From HGM04593 sp045612305 (GTDB lineage: Bacteria; Bacteroidota; Bacteroidia; Bacteroidales; Bacteroidaceae), in the NCBI GenBank assembly GCA_045612305.1, contig JAZKYU010000051.1, forward strand, positions 22,914 through 86,913: 64,000 bases of DNA, in the 5' to 3' direction. Below the pieces are notes generated by a model that saw only the letters and a program-made list of their open reading frames with translations, was not told the DNA's origin and searched no databases. The translations under genes were made by a program, and so were the position numbers. The number at the start of each line of letters is the position of its first letter. The stretch's first letter is position 1. Below are positions 1 through 8,827 of the stretch, one piece after another.

Positions 1-1048
1 TAACATAACCGCCCACACTTGTGCGAGAGCCTCCGCTTATTTGCGACACGCCAAGCTCTAAAACCTTCTCGCGGCTCTTAACGCTTTCGCGGGTAGAAAT
101 TATCATACCTGTATAGGGCACTGCTATGCGTATTATGGCCACAATCTTGTGGAAAATTTCGTCGGGCACAGCATTTTTAAAGTCGGCAGTGTCTATATCG
201 TCGGCGGGGCAAAGACGGGGCACGCTTATGGTGTGAGGGCCCACGCCGTATGCAGCCTCGAGGTGCTCGGCGTGCATAAGAAGGCCTATAAAGTCGTAGC
301 GATAGGTCTCCAAGCCAAAGAGCACACCTATGCCCACATCGTCTATACCGCCCTGCATAGCGCGGTCCATAGCCTCGGTGTGGTAGGCATAATTGCTTTT
401 AGGGCCTGTGGGGTGCAACATCTCGTAGTTGGCCTTGTTGTAAGTTTCCTGGAAAAGGATGTATGTTCCTATGCCGGCCTCCTTGAGACGGCGATAGTTT
501 TCAACCGTGGTGGCGGGGATATTTACATTTACGCGGCGTACGGCACCCTTTTTGTGTTTTATGGAATATATGGTTTTTATACTCTCGAGGATATACTCGA
601 TGGGGTTCATAAGAGGATGCTCGCCAGCCTCAAGTGCAAGGCGTTTGTGCCCCATATCCTGGAGGGCTATCACCTCGGCACGTATCTCGTCTTGCGAGAG
701 TTTCTTGCGGCGTATGGTTTTGTTTTTTGCGTGGTAAGGGCAATATACACAGCCGTTTACGCAGTAGTTCGACAGATAAAGGGGAGCAAACATCACTATG
801 CGGTTGCCGTAGAATTTATGTTTTATCTCGCGTGCAAGCGCATACATCTCCTCGAGCAGAGCTTGGTCGGTACACTCGAGCAAAACGGCAGCCTCGCGGT
901 GTGTTATACCCTTGCAGGCACGCGCCTTCTCTATAATCTCCTTTATATATTCTTTGTCGGCCGAACGTTCTGCTGCCCACGCCATAGTTTCGCGTATCTC
1001 GGCATCACAGATAAATTCTTCGGCTTTCTGTGATTTAATGTCGTACAT
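1..1048 (-). CDS. hydG: [FeFe]-hydrogenase maturase HydG, radical SAM tyrosine lyase (3' end outside window)
   Basis: HydG cleaves tyrosine to supply the CO and CN ligands of the [FeFe]-hydrogenase H-cluster. Translating the minus strand from the ATG at 1048 gives 349 residues beginning MYDIKSQKAEEF, with the radical SAM cysteines in CVNGCVYC at about residues 96-103, followed by YHAKNKTIRRKKLS as in the ThiH/HydG family. The family is usually about 470 residues, so roughly 120 are missing beyond the window start, including the expected C-terminal CxxC...C auxiliary-cluster site. hydE lies 113 bases upstream on the same strand, so the two are probably co-transcribed. Call made from motif and context; ThiH is the nearest alternative, but adjacency to hydE and a hydrogenase favours HydG. 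Confidence 0.9.
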   Translation of the reverse strand, partial: MYDIKSQKAEEFICDAEIRETMAWAAERSADKEYIKEIIEKARACKGITHREAAVLLECTDQALLEEMYALAREIKHKFYGNRIVMFAPLYLSNYCVNGCVYCPYHAKNKTIRRKKLSQDEIRAEVIALQDMGHKRLALEAGEHPLMNPIEYILESIKTIYSIKHKKGAVRRVNVNIPATTVENYRRLKEAGIGTYILFQETYNKANYEMLHPTGPKSNYAYHTEAMDRAMQGGIDDVGIGVLFGLETYRYDFIGLLMHAEHLEAAYGVGPHTISVPRLCPADDIDTADFKNAVPDEIFHKIVAIIRIAVPYTGMIISTRESVKSREKVLELGVSQISGGSRTSVGGYV

Positions 1049-1161
1049 AACTTTTTCTTCTTAAATCGCACCATCGGGCAAAGAGCCCTAATATTCACTC
1101 AAAACTTGTGCAAGTTACAAGTTTTTTTCCGAATAAGGAGTATTTTAAAAGGAAAAAGTAA

Positions 1162-2214
1162 TTAAAAAGGATAATCGCCACGGCTGTAGTCTATGTGGTA
1201 GCCTATAGCCTGAAGGCGTTTTTCGAGCAGAGCAAGCTGCTGCGCCGACTCGCTACCGTGGCTCTTTTTATTATTATATATGGAATACTTGTCGCGCACG
1301 GCAAGAGGCGAGAGGTTGGGCATAACCACGTTGGCGCCGGCAAGTATGCCACGCTCCACGCCGTCGGGCAAGAGTGTGGAGAGAGCGGTTGTAGCAGGGA
1401 GCAACACCTTGGGAAAGAGCAAACGCAAGAGGGAGTAAAGAAAAAGGGTGAGATGGGCGCTGCCTGCCGGTTGCTGCTCAAAAGGCGTGCCTGCAGCGGG
1501 GATAAAAGGCCCCACGCCTATCATCTGCGGCCGAAGTTCCTGCAAAAAAAGTATATCCTCTACAATATTTTCTATAGTCTGCCCGGGAGAGCCTATCATC
1601 ATACCGCTACCCACTTGATAGCCAAATTCGCGCAATGTAAAAAGAGAAGCGCGGCGATTTTCGGCACTCATAGTCGAGGGGTGCAGGTGGGCATAGTGGG
1701 CGTCGTTGCGCGTTTCGTGACGCAGAAGATAACGCGTGGCACCCGCCTCGAGAAAAGCCTTGTAGGCCTCTTTACTACGCTCGCCCACCGAGAGGGTTAT
1801 AGCTTTGTGGGGGAACTCGGCGTGAATGGCGGCAACAACATCGGCTATGAAGGCGTCGTTTTGCTGCGGGTCTTCGCCACCCTGCAACACAAAGGTGTTA
1901 AACCCTAGCGACGCGCCCTCGCGACAAGAGGAGAGGATATCGTCTTTCGAGAGTCGGTAGCGACTAGCTGCTTTGTTGGCACAGCGCAAACCACAATATA
2001 AACAGTTGTTGCGGCAAAACGAGCTTATCTCAACAAGGCCGCGCACATACACCCCCTTGCCAAAAATGCGAGCCGATGTTTCACGAGCTTTTTCGGCAAG
2101 TAAACTTTGCTCCTCCTCGCCGTAAGAAGAGAGGAGAGTGTACAAGGCCTGCCGTTCCACTTTTTCACCCGAAATTATGCGGCTCACAAGTGATGAAAAC
2201 TCGTTTTTATTCAT
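1162..2214 (-). CDS. hydE: [FeFe]-hydrogenase maturase HydE, radical SAM enzyme
   Basis: HydE is the radical SAM maturase acting with HydG and HydF to build the H-cluster dithiolate-bridged diiron unit. The protein (350 residues from this start) has the radical SAM motif CRNNCLYCGLR near residue 70 and the BioB/HydE layout; later FVLQGGEDPQ and GMMIGSPGQT are typical of the family. An ATG at 2238 would add eight residues, but a good -7 box at 2244-2251 places the transcript start at about that codon, so I prefer 2214. It faces hydA divergently across about 160 bases and is followed by hydG. hydF is not in the window. Confidence 0.92.
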   Translation of the reverse strand: MNKNEFSSLVSRIISGEKVERQALYTLLSSYGEEEQSLLAEKARETSARIFGKGVYVRGLVEISSFCRNNCLYCGLRCANKAASRYRLSKDDILSSCREGASLGFNTFVLQGGEDPQQNDAFIADVVAAIHAEFPHKAITLSVGERSKEAYKAFLEAGATRYLLRHETRNDAHYAHLHPSTMSAENRRASLFTLREFGYQVGSGMMIGSPGQTIENIVEDILFLQELRPQMIGVGPFIPAAGTPFEQQPAGSAHLTLFLYSLLRLLFPKVLLPATTALSTLLPDGVERGILAGANVVMPNLSPLAVRDKYSIYNNKKSHGSESAQQLALLEKRLQAIGYHIDYSRGDYPF

Positions 2215-2243
2215 TTTTTTGTCGTTCGCAGTAAACATTAGTG

Positions 2244-2251
2244 CAAAATTA
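2244..2251 (-). promoter_or_regulatory. -7 box of the hydE-hydG promoter
   Basis: The minus strand reads TAATTTTG, a full match to Bacteroidota TAnnTTTG, about 30 bases before the preferred hydE start. No convincing -33 TTG is seen. A perfect 12-base palindrome TTTGCCGGCAAA on the hydA side of the same divergent region could be an operator, but this is a guess. Confidence 0.5.
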
Positions 2252-2376
2252 CAAGAAAGTATATTTTTTTTAGCTATTTTTACGGCAAATTTGCAAATAA
2301 CTAATTCTTTGCCGGCAAAAGAGGTAAAGAGAACACGAAATAAACAATACGGAATTAAAACAAAAACAGATATACT

Positions 2377-3816
2377 ATGGCATATAATAACAATGTTATG
2401 TTTGTAAGATACCGTCTATTGGCAGAGTTGGTAGCTATGTGGAAAAACAACGAGTTGGTTGAAAAAATCGACCGTCTCCCCTACCTTCTGCACCCACGTA
2501 ATCAAAAGCCTCAAGGTCGTTGTTGCGTCCACAAGGAGCGCGCAGTGACCAAGTACAAAACCATGGCAATGCTCGGCTTTTCGATGAAAGACGAGGTTGA
2601 CGAGATTGACACGCTGAAAACATACGCCGAGCGTATGATGGAGCGTGAGAACATCTCAACCGACAAGGACATCTTGCACGTGATGGACGAGGCTTGCTCT
2701 TCTTGTATCAAGACAAACTACGAGGTTTCTAACCTTTGTAGAGGTTGTGCAGCACGCCCTTGTTACACAAACTGCCCCAAAGATGCCATAACATATGACA
2801 ACGATGGCAAGGCGCACATCGACCACACAAAGTGTATAAGCTGCGGTAAGTGTCACCAGGTGTGCCCCTACCACGCAATTATATATATGCCCGTGCCCTG
2901 CGAGGAGGCGTGCCCCGTGAAAGCTATCTCGAAAGACGAGTACGGCGTGGAGCACATCGACCCTGAAAAGTGTATCTACTGCGGTAAGTGCTTGAACGCC
3001 TGCCCCTTCGGTGCTATCTTCGACAAGTGCGAGGTTTTCGACGTGCTGAAGCGTATACGTGGCGGCGAGAAAGTTATAGCTATGGTAGCTCCCTCGGTGC
3101 TCGCACAATTTGGACAGCCCAGCGAGCAAGTTTACGGCGCGCTCAAAGCTATCGGCTTTAGCGATGTTATCGAGGTTGCCTACGGTGCCGAAGAGACTAT
3201 ACGCCGCGAGAGCGAGGAGCTCAAAGAGAAGATTGAGGAAGGCGCTGCATTTATGACAACAAGTTGCTGCCCCGCATATGTAAACCTTGCACGCAAACAC
3301 ATACCCGACCTCGTGAAGTATGTATCGTCTACAGGCTCACCTATGCACTACACTGCAAAATATGCCAAAGAGAAGTACCCCAACTGTGTAACAGTATTTG
3401 TTTCTCCCTGTGCTTCGAAGAAAGCCGAGGGTATGGGCGACGATAACGTAGACTTTGTATGGACCTTCCGTGAGCTCGACGCAGTTATTCAAGGTATGGG
3501 TGTCGACATAGAGACCTCTATGCCCTACACACCCGCCGAGAGCGCTTGCAAGGATGCACACAACTTTGCAAAAACAGCAGGTGTGTTCACTGCGGTTAAG
3601 AACTATATTGGCGAGGCCGACCTCGAGGGTACTGTCATCGCCGACCTCAACAAGAAGAACATCGCCCTGTTGAGAGCATACGCAAAAACCGGCAAGTGCC
3701 CCACAAAGATGGTGGAGGTTATGTCGTGCCCCGGCGGTTGCATCACAGGCCCCTGCTCTTGCAGCGAGGGTGGCGAGGCTTCGAGAAGATTTGAGGCTGA
3801 GGTTAAACGCAAGTAA
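2377..3816 (+). CDS. [FeFe] hydrogenase, putative group B (monomeric)
   Basis: Catalyses reversible H2 formation or uptake with ferredoxin-like electron transfer; cytoplasmic, as no signal peptide is seen. Of its 479 residues the middle carries ferredoxin-type clusters (CRGCAARPCYTNCP, CISCGKCHQVCP, CIYCGKCLNACP). The C-terminal half has the three H-cluster signatures in variant form: TSCCPAYV, SPCASKK and MSCPGGCITGPC. The L2 and L3 variants, with SPC instead of MPC and no GGGQ, fit the group B type common in anaerobic Bacteroidota and Firmicutes rather than classical group A. It is divergent from maturases hydE and hydG. Group assignment is from memory of motifs; the hydrogenase call itself is firm. 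Confidence 0.92.
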   Translation: MAYNNNVMFVRYRLLAELVAMWKNNELVEKIDRLPYLLHPRNQKPQGRCCVHKERAVTKYKTMAMLGFSMKDEVDEIDTLKTYAERMMERENISTDKDILHVMDEACSSCIKTNYEVSNLCRGCAARPCYTNCPKDAITYDNDGKAHIDHTKCISCGKCHQVCPYHAIIYMPVPCEEACPVKAISKDEYGVEHIDPEKCIYCGKCLNACPFGAIFDKCEVFDVLKRIRGGEKVIAMVAPSVLAQFGQPSEQVYGALKAIGFSDVIEVAYGAEETIRRESEELKEKIEEGAAFMTTSCCPAYVNLARKHIPDLVKYVSSTGSPMHYTAKYAKEKYPNCVTVFVSPCASKKAEGMGDDNVDFVWTFRELDAVIQGMGVDIETSMPYTPAESACKDAHNFAKTAGVFTAVKNYIGEADLEGTVIADLNKKNIALLRAYAKTGKCPTKMVEVMSCPGGCITGPCSCSEGGEASRRFEAEVKRK

Positions 3817-3846
3817 CACAAAACCCGAAGAGGACAAGAGGAGAAG

Positions 3847-4809
3847 ATGATAGAGCGTCACATAATACTCGAAGGGCTCGACCCCGTTGGTTTCTACGGA
3901 GCCAACAACATACACCTGCAGATGCTCAAGCGCCTGCACCCCAAGCTCCGTATCGTGGCACGCGACAACGTGATAAAGGCCATAGGAGACGAGGAAGAGC
4001 TCGAGCGCTTCTACAAAATTGTGGAGTTGCTCATAGAGTATTGCATAAAATATAACAGCCTTAACGAAGAGGCCATAATAGACGCCGTTAACGGCAAAAA
4101 GGCCAGCAAAGGCAACGACAGCAACGTCATCGTCTACAACATAAACGGCAAGCCCATCTACCCCCGCAGCGAAAACCAGTGTCGCTTGGTCGAGGAGTTC
4201 AAGAAGAACGACATGCTCTTTGCGGTGGGCCCCGCCGGTACAGGTAAAACCTACACGGCTATAGCCCTTGCCGTGCGCGCGCTAAAGAACAAGGAGATAA
4301 GAAAAATAATATTGAGCCGCCCCGCAGTTGAGGCCGGCGAAAAACTAGGTTTCTTGCCCGGAGATATGCGCGACAAGATAGACCCCTACCTGCAACCACT
4401 CTACGATGCTCTGGAAGATATGGTACCTATGGCCAAACTTAAAGAGTATATGGAGATGAACGTGATACAGATAGCACCTCTTGCCTTTATGCGTGGCCGC
4501 ACGCTGAACGACGCTATAGTAATACTCGACGAGGCGCAGAACACTACCCCGCAGCAAATCAAGATGTTCCTCACCCGCATGGGCAACAACACCAAGATGA
4601 TTATAACGGGCGACCTCACACAGATAGACCTGCCCCAACAACAGACATCGGGCCTTGTGCAAGCAACAAAGATATTGAAAGATGTAAAAGGTATAGGTTT
4701 TGTTAACTTGTGCAAAAAGGATATCGTGCGCCACAAGTTGGTTACACGCATAGTTGACGCGTACGAGAGTTACGAAAAGAAGATAAAAGAGGAAAAACAG
4801 AACAAATAA
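3847..4809 (+). CDS. phoH: PhoH family ATPase
   Basis: A 320-residue PhoH-like P-loop protein, predicted cytoplasmic; the family is linked to RNA metabolism and phosphate stress, but its reaction is not settled. The N-terminal third is a variable RNA-binding-like region. It is followed by Walker A GPAGTGKTYTAIALA at about residue 128 and Walker B VILDEAQNTT, then TRMGNNTKMIITGDLTQIDLP, all diagnostic. The start is preceded by an unusually purine-rich GAGGAGAAG. It lies 11 bases before purC, so they are likely one transcript. Confidence 0.95.
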   Translation: MIERHIILEGLDPVGFYGANNIHLQMLKRLHPKLRIVARDNVIKAIGDEEELERFYKIVELLIEYCIKYNSLNEEAIIDAVNGKKASKGNDSNVIVYNINGKPIYPRSENQCRLVEEFKKNDMLFAVGPAGTGKTYTAIALAVRALKNKEIRKIILSRPAVEAGEKLGFLPGDMRDKIDPYLQPLYDALEDMVPMAKLKEYMEMNVIQIAPLAFMRGRTLNDAIVILDEAQNTTPQQIKMFLTRMGNNTKMIITGDLTQIDLPQQQTSGLVQATKILKDVKGIGFVNLCKKDIVRHKLVTRIVDAYESYEKKIKEEKQNK

Positions 4810-4820
4810 ACATATAAATT

Positions 4821-5765
4821 ATGGCAAAAGCATTAACAAACACCGAATTTCATTTTAAGAAACAAAAAAGCGTATACCACGGTAAAGTACGCGATGTATA
4901 CGATATAGACAACGACAAGCTCATTATGGTTGCAACAGACCGTATATCGGCTTTCGACGTGGTGTTGCCCAAAGGCATCCCCTTCAAAGGACAGGTGCTC
5001 AACCAGATTGCATCGACCTTCCTCGACGCTACCGCCGATATAGTACCCAACTGGAAGCTTGCCACACCCGACCCTATGGTTACAGTGGGCCTAAAGTGCG
5101 AGGGTTTCAAGGTAGAGATGATTATACGTGGTTACCTCACAGGTAGCGCGTGGAGAGAGTACAAGAACGGTTGTCGCTCGCTCTGCGGTGTTGCCCTCCC
5201 CGAGGGTATGCGCGAGAACGAGAAGTTCCCCACTCCCATCATAACCCCCACAACAAAAGCCGATGCAGGTCACGACGAAAACATTTCGAAAGAGGAGATT
5301 ATAGCTCAAGGTATCGTGAGCAAGGAAGACTATGAGTTGATGGAAAAATACACCTACGCACTCTTTGAGCGCGGCACACAGATGGCTGCCGAGAAGGGCC
5401 TTATCCTCGTAGACACTAAATACGAGTTTGGCAAGCGCGACGGAAAAATCTACCTCATCGACGAAATTCACACTCCCGACTCTTCGCGTTACTTCTACGC
5501 CGAGGGTTACGAGGAGAAGTTCGAGAAGGGAGAGCCCCAGAAACAGTTGTCGAAAGAATTTGTGCGTCAGTGGCTCATAGAGAACGGTTTTATGGGACGC
5601 GAGGGCGAGCAGGTGCCCGAGATGACCGACGAGTATGTAAACAGCGTTTCGGAGCGTTACATAGAGCTTTACGAGCACATCGTGGGCAAGCCCTTTGTAA
5701 AGGGAGAAACCGACCACATAGACGACCGCATTAAGCAGAACATTAAAGATTACCTCGGTTGCTAA
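4821..5765 (+). CDS. purC: Phosphoribosylaminoimidazole-succinocarboxamide synthase
   Basis: SAICAR synthase joins aspartate to CAIR in purine synthesis, using ATP. The 314-residue protein starts MAKALTNTEFHFKKQ and has the ATP-site KGKVRD-like YHGKVRDVYDI, the ATDRISAFDVVLP motif and the VEMIIRGYLTGSAW block, then IYLIDEIHTPDSSRY. Length fits the longer Bacteroidota form. It follows phoH closely and is ended by a strong hairpin at 5795-5832. Confidence 0.97.
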   Translation: MAKALTNTEFHFKKQKSVYHGKVRDVYDIDNDKLIMVATDRISAFDVVLPKGIPFKGQVLNQIASTFLDATADIVPNWKLATPDPMVTVGLKCEGFKVEMIIRGYLTGSAWREYKNGCRSLCGVALPEGMRENEKFPTPIITPTTKADAGHDENISKEEIIAQGIVSKEDYELMEKYTYALFERGTQMAAEKGLILVDTKYEFGKRDGKIYLIDEIHTPDSSRYFYAEGYEEKFEKGEPQKQLSKEFVRQWLIENGFMGREGEQVPEMTDEYVNSVSERYIELYEHIVGKPFVKGETDHIDDRIKQNIKDYLGC

Positions 5766-5794
5766 AAAGCCCCGCAGTAAATTATAAAAAAGAA

Positions 5795-5832
5795 AAGAGG
5801 TTGTGCCCGGATTACTTTCGGCACAACCTCTT
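5795..5832 (+). terminator. Hairpin terminator after purC
   Basis: Perfect 13-base inverted repeat AAGAGGTTGTGCC / GGCACAACCTCTT with a 12-base loop, 30 bases after purC. No long T run follows, but it separates purC from aroE. Confidence 0.75.
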
Positions 5833-5852
5833 GAAATTTACAAAACATATTT

Positions 5853-6605
5853 ATGGAGAAAAAAGAGTACGGAATAATTGGCTTCCCTTTAGGGCAATCG
5901 GCCTCACCCGCCTTCTTCAACAAGAAATTTGCCAACGAAGGGATAAACGCCGAGTACCTACCTTTTGAGATTAAGAGCATTGAGGAGCTGCCCGAGATTA
6001 TAAAAAAGCACCCAACCTTGCAAGGCTTCAACGTAACTATCCCCTACAAATTGCAGGTTATGAAGTACCTAGAGGCTTTGAGCCCCGCTGCGCAGGAGAT
6101 ACAAGCTGTGAATGTGGTGAAGGTGCAACGCGACGCCGACGGCACCCCTCGCCTCTACGGGCACAACAGCGACGTTATAGGCTTTACCCGCTCGCTTGAG
6201 CCGCTTGTGAAAGGCCGACACACAAAAGCCCTCATCTTGGGCACAGGAGGTGTTTCTAAAGCCGTGGCCTACTCGCTCGCACAACTTGGTATTGAGTATA
6301 TCTTTGTATCGCGCAAAGCAAGCAAGAACGCTATAGCCTATGAGCAGCTCACCGAAGAGATTATGCGCACACACACGCTCATCGTCAACTGCACACCGCT
6401 TGGGATGGTTGGGCACGGTGTAGACCTATGCCCCGATATACCCTATGAGCGACTAAGCGACAAGCACCTCCTCTACGACATAGTGTATAACCCCGAGAAC
6501 ACCCTCTTCCTGCAAAAAGGGGCAGCGCAAGGTGCTGCCACAAAAAGCGGTTACGAGATGTGGTACCTGCAAGCGCTTGCGTCGTGGGAGATTTGGAATA
6601 AGTAA
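5853..6605 (+). CDS. aroE: Shikimate dehydrogenase
   Basis: Reduces 3-dehydroshikimate with NADPH in aromatic amino acid synthesis. The 250 residues include the substrate loop FPLGQSASPAFFN, the catalytic region FNVTIPYK (Lys), GHNSDVIGF, and the NADP glycine loop ALILGTGGVSKAVAYSL. NCTPLGM and the GYEMWYLQA end are also typical. It is monocistronic between two hairpins and convergent with the Rel homologue. Confidence 0.95.
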   Translation: MEKKEYGIIGFPLGQSASPAFFNKKFANEGINAEYLPFEIKSIEELPEIIKKHPTLQGFNVTIPYKLQVMKYLEALSPAAQEIQAVNVVKVQRDADGTPRLYGHNSDVIGFTRSLEPLVKGRHTKALILGTGGVSKAVAYSLAQLGIEYIFVSRKASKNAIAYEQLTEEIMRTHTLIVNCTPLGMVGHGVDLCPDIPYERLSDKHLLYDIVYNPENTLFLQKGAAQGAATKSGYEMWYLQALASWEIWNK

Positions 6606-6615
6606 AAAAGGAATA

Positions 6616-6662
6616 CTTATATTAAAGGCCGAAGCAAGAAATGCTTCGGCCTTTAATATAAG
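6616..6662. terminator. Bidirectional terminator between aroE and the Rel homologue
   Basis: A 21-base arm beginning CTTATATTAAAGGCC pairs perfectly with its complement ending CCTTTAATATAAG around a five-base loop. It lies between the convergent stops at 6605 and 6680, so it probably serves both. Confidence 0.85.
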
Positions 6663-6679
6663 CAGGAAATTTGCACTCA

Positions 6680-8545
6680 CTACTCTATTCTCTGGCTCAC
6701 CTCGTCAACGCCCTCTATTTGAGAAACGCTTGCGATAACCTCTTGCAACTCGGCCGAAGAGTGCACCGAGAATACAACCGAGCAGTTAACAATCTCGTCG
6801 TGGCACTCGGTGTGCAAGTGTAGCAAAGAGAGTTTGAGTTTGTTTGTTATGCAATCGATGAGGTCTATGAGCAGGTGATAGCGGTCTACAGCTACGATGT
6901 TCACATTTACGGGGTAGAGAAAATCGGCATCTTCCTCAAAATTTACAGCCACGATATCGTCGCCACGTTGCGAAGCGAGGCGTATGGCCGACTTACAGTC
7001 GCGACGGTGCACCTTTATGTTGCCTTTATCGTCGACAAAACCTATAACCTCGTCACCGGGCAAGGGGTGGCAATTCTCGCAGCGCTCATAAGGAAGCTTG
7101 CGTTGCTTGTTGAGCAAGCGGTTGAGGTGAGACTTTGCTTTGTATGTCGAAACGTGCTGCAACCAGTCGGCCTTGGGCTCTACGCTTGGGTTGTGGCCTA
7201 TCTCCACACAGTCGCCGCGCTTGAGCACGGTTTTCACAGAGCTGAGAGTACCGTTTATGCGAGCATACTGGGCGTGAGCACCAAGCTCGCTATGTATCTC
7301 AAAGGCAAAATCGAGAGCAGTGGCACCTGTGGGGAGTATTATGCAGTTACCTTTGGGGGTGAAGACCATAATATCGTCGTTATAGAAAGACGATGTTACA
7401 CCCTCCATAAACTCTACCTCTTTGCCGTGGTGAGCTATATCCTGCAGGAGCAACTTGAACTTTTCGAGCCAATTAGTGATGTTTGTTTCAGAACTTTCGG
7501 CTACGCAACCAAATTGCGACTTACGCACCATGCGCTCCGATGATATGTGTACCTCTTCCCACACACCCTGCTCGGTGAGCAGCTTGAGGTGGAAACTTTG
7601 ATAGCCGTTTTCCTTGGGAGAGTCTATAAAGTTGGCCACAGAGCCCGGTTTCTCCTTGAAGCGGTCGGTGAGCATAGAGTATATTTTAAGGCTCATATCC
7701 TTCTCGGAGTAGTCGTGTGTGTTGGGGTATATTATGCGCAAGTAGAACTTACCCTCGACGTGGCGAAAGTCGCAGCCCGACGCGTGCATCTTTTTCCATG
7801 TGCTGTAAGGGCCACGGCAACAAATCTCGGTGCGTCCCATATAAATTCCGTTATTTTGCAACATCTCCTCTATGGTTTGCATAAAGGTTTTGAGTGCTGC
7901 TTCTTTTTTTGTCTGCTCCTCAAGGAGTAGATTGTCGAGCAAGGCATATTCTCGGGGACAACGATAGCGGAACGATAGGTTTTCGAGCTCGCGTTTTATG
8001 TGATAGAGCCCCAAGCGATGGGCAAGAGGGGCATAAAAGTAATCGGTTTCTCCGGCTATCTTCATCTGCTTGTCGGGGCGCATACTGTTGAGCGTACGCA
8101 TATTGTGCAAACGGTCGGATAGTTTTATGAGCAGAGCGCGTATGTCGTAGTGAATAGAGTCGAGCATCTGCTTGTAGTTGTCTATCTGCTTAGACGCATC
8201 GTAGTGTTGTTTCTTTTTCTTTGTGATTACATTCACAAGAAAAGCCACATCGGCACCATAACGCGCCTCTATGTCCTCTATGGTTGTGGGGGTATCCTCT
8301 ACCACGTCGTGCAAAAAGGCGGCAATAATGGGGTTGGCTCCCAGGCGCAACTCCTCGGCCACAATGCGCGCAACAGCTATGGGGTGCACTATGTATGGCT
8401 CGCCCGACTTGCGCTGTTGCTCCTTGTGGGCCTCTTTTGCAAACTCGTAGGCATCTTTTATGCGTGCAATATCTTCGTTCGAAAGACGGCGCGACAGCGT
8501 GGTGAGCAACTCTTCAACACCTTTATCTATTTCGACATATTCCAT
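6680..8545 (-). CDS. RelA/SpoT homologue: intact HD hydrolase, apparently degenerate synthetase
   Basis: Rel/SpoT proteins make and degrade the alarmone (p)ppGpp. In this 621-residue protein the N-terminal HD domain is well kept: EPYIVHPIAVARIV, FLHDVVEDTPTTIED, DRLHNMRTL. The linker YAPLAHRLGLYHIKRELENL is normal. The synthetase domain departs from consensus: the usual GRxKHxYSI loop reads CCRGPYSTW, the DLxAxRII aspartate is replaced in EGKFYLRII, and EVQIRT reads EVHISS. A TGS domain (VFTPKGNCIILPTGATALDFAF) and a C-terminal ACT-like region follow. It is about 100 residues shorter than typical Rel. I infer a hydrolase-biased, SpoT-like enzyme; a second Rel elsewhere would be expected. Confidence 0.9.
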   Translation of the reverse strand: MEYVEIDKGVEELLTTLSRRLSNEDIARIKDAYEFAKEAHKEQQRKSGEPYIVHPIAVARIVAEELRLGANPIIAAFLHDVVEDTPTTIEDIEARYGADVAFLVNVITKKKKQHYDASKQIDNYKQMLDSIHYDIRALLIKLSDRLHNMRTLNSMRPDKQMKIAGETDYFYAPLAHRLGLYHIKRELENLSFRYRCPREYALLDNLLLEEQTKKEAALKTFMQTIEEMLQNNGIYMGRTEICCRGPYSTWKKMHASGCDFRHVEGKFYLRIIYPNTHDYSEKDMSLKIYSMLTDRFKEKPGSVANFIDSPKENGYQSFHLKLLTEQGVWEEVHISSERMVRKSQFGCVAESSETNITNWLEKFKLLLQDIAHHGKEVEFMEGVTSSFYNDDIMVFTPKGNCIILPTGATALDFAFEIHSELGAHAQYARINGTLSSVKTVLKRGDCVEIGHNPSVEPKADWLQHVSTYKAKSHLNRLLNKQRKLPYERCENCHPLPGDEVIGFVDDKGNIKVHRRDCKSAIRLASQRGDDIVAVNFEEDADFLYPVNVNIVAVDRYHLLIDLIDCITNKLKLSLLHLHTECHDEIVNCSVVFSVHSSAELQEVIASVSQIEGVDEVSQRIE

Positions 8546-8755
8546 ATTCTTTCCTTATATTTGTTGCAACTATTGAACAAACATCGCTGCCTTGTTTATT
8601 GCTTGCGTGTTTGTCAAATGCAAATTTTGTGAATTTTTGTCAATATGCAAATAGTTTTATCCTTTTTTATCGGTTGCTTTTTCAAAAAAAGAGAAGTATG
8701 GCACCAACTATTAAATAATTTAAGCCTCTCGCTTCGCTTTTTCGCTATAATTTAT

Positions 8756-8763
8756 TAACTTTG
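8756..8763 (+). promoter_or_regulatory. -7 box of the pheS promoter
   Basis: TAACTTTG matches TAnnTTTG exactly, 64 bases before the pheS ATG. The rest of the 280-base gap between the Rel homologue and pheS is AT-rich, with no gene seen. Confidence 0.6.
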
Positions 8764-8827
8764 CAATCTTCGATTGCGAAAAAACAAGCAATTAAAATTT
8801 TAGAACAGGAAAACAACAAAAACAACT

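Noticed and set aside
149..1033. 294-codon open frame on the plus strand
   Set aside because: It is the antisense shadow of hydG, whose minus-strand translation carries the radical SAM motif and family sequence throughout.
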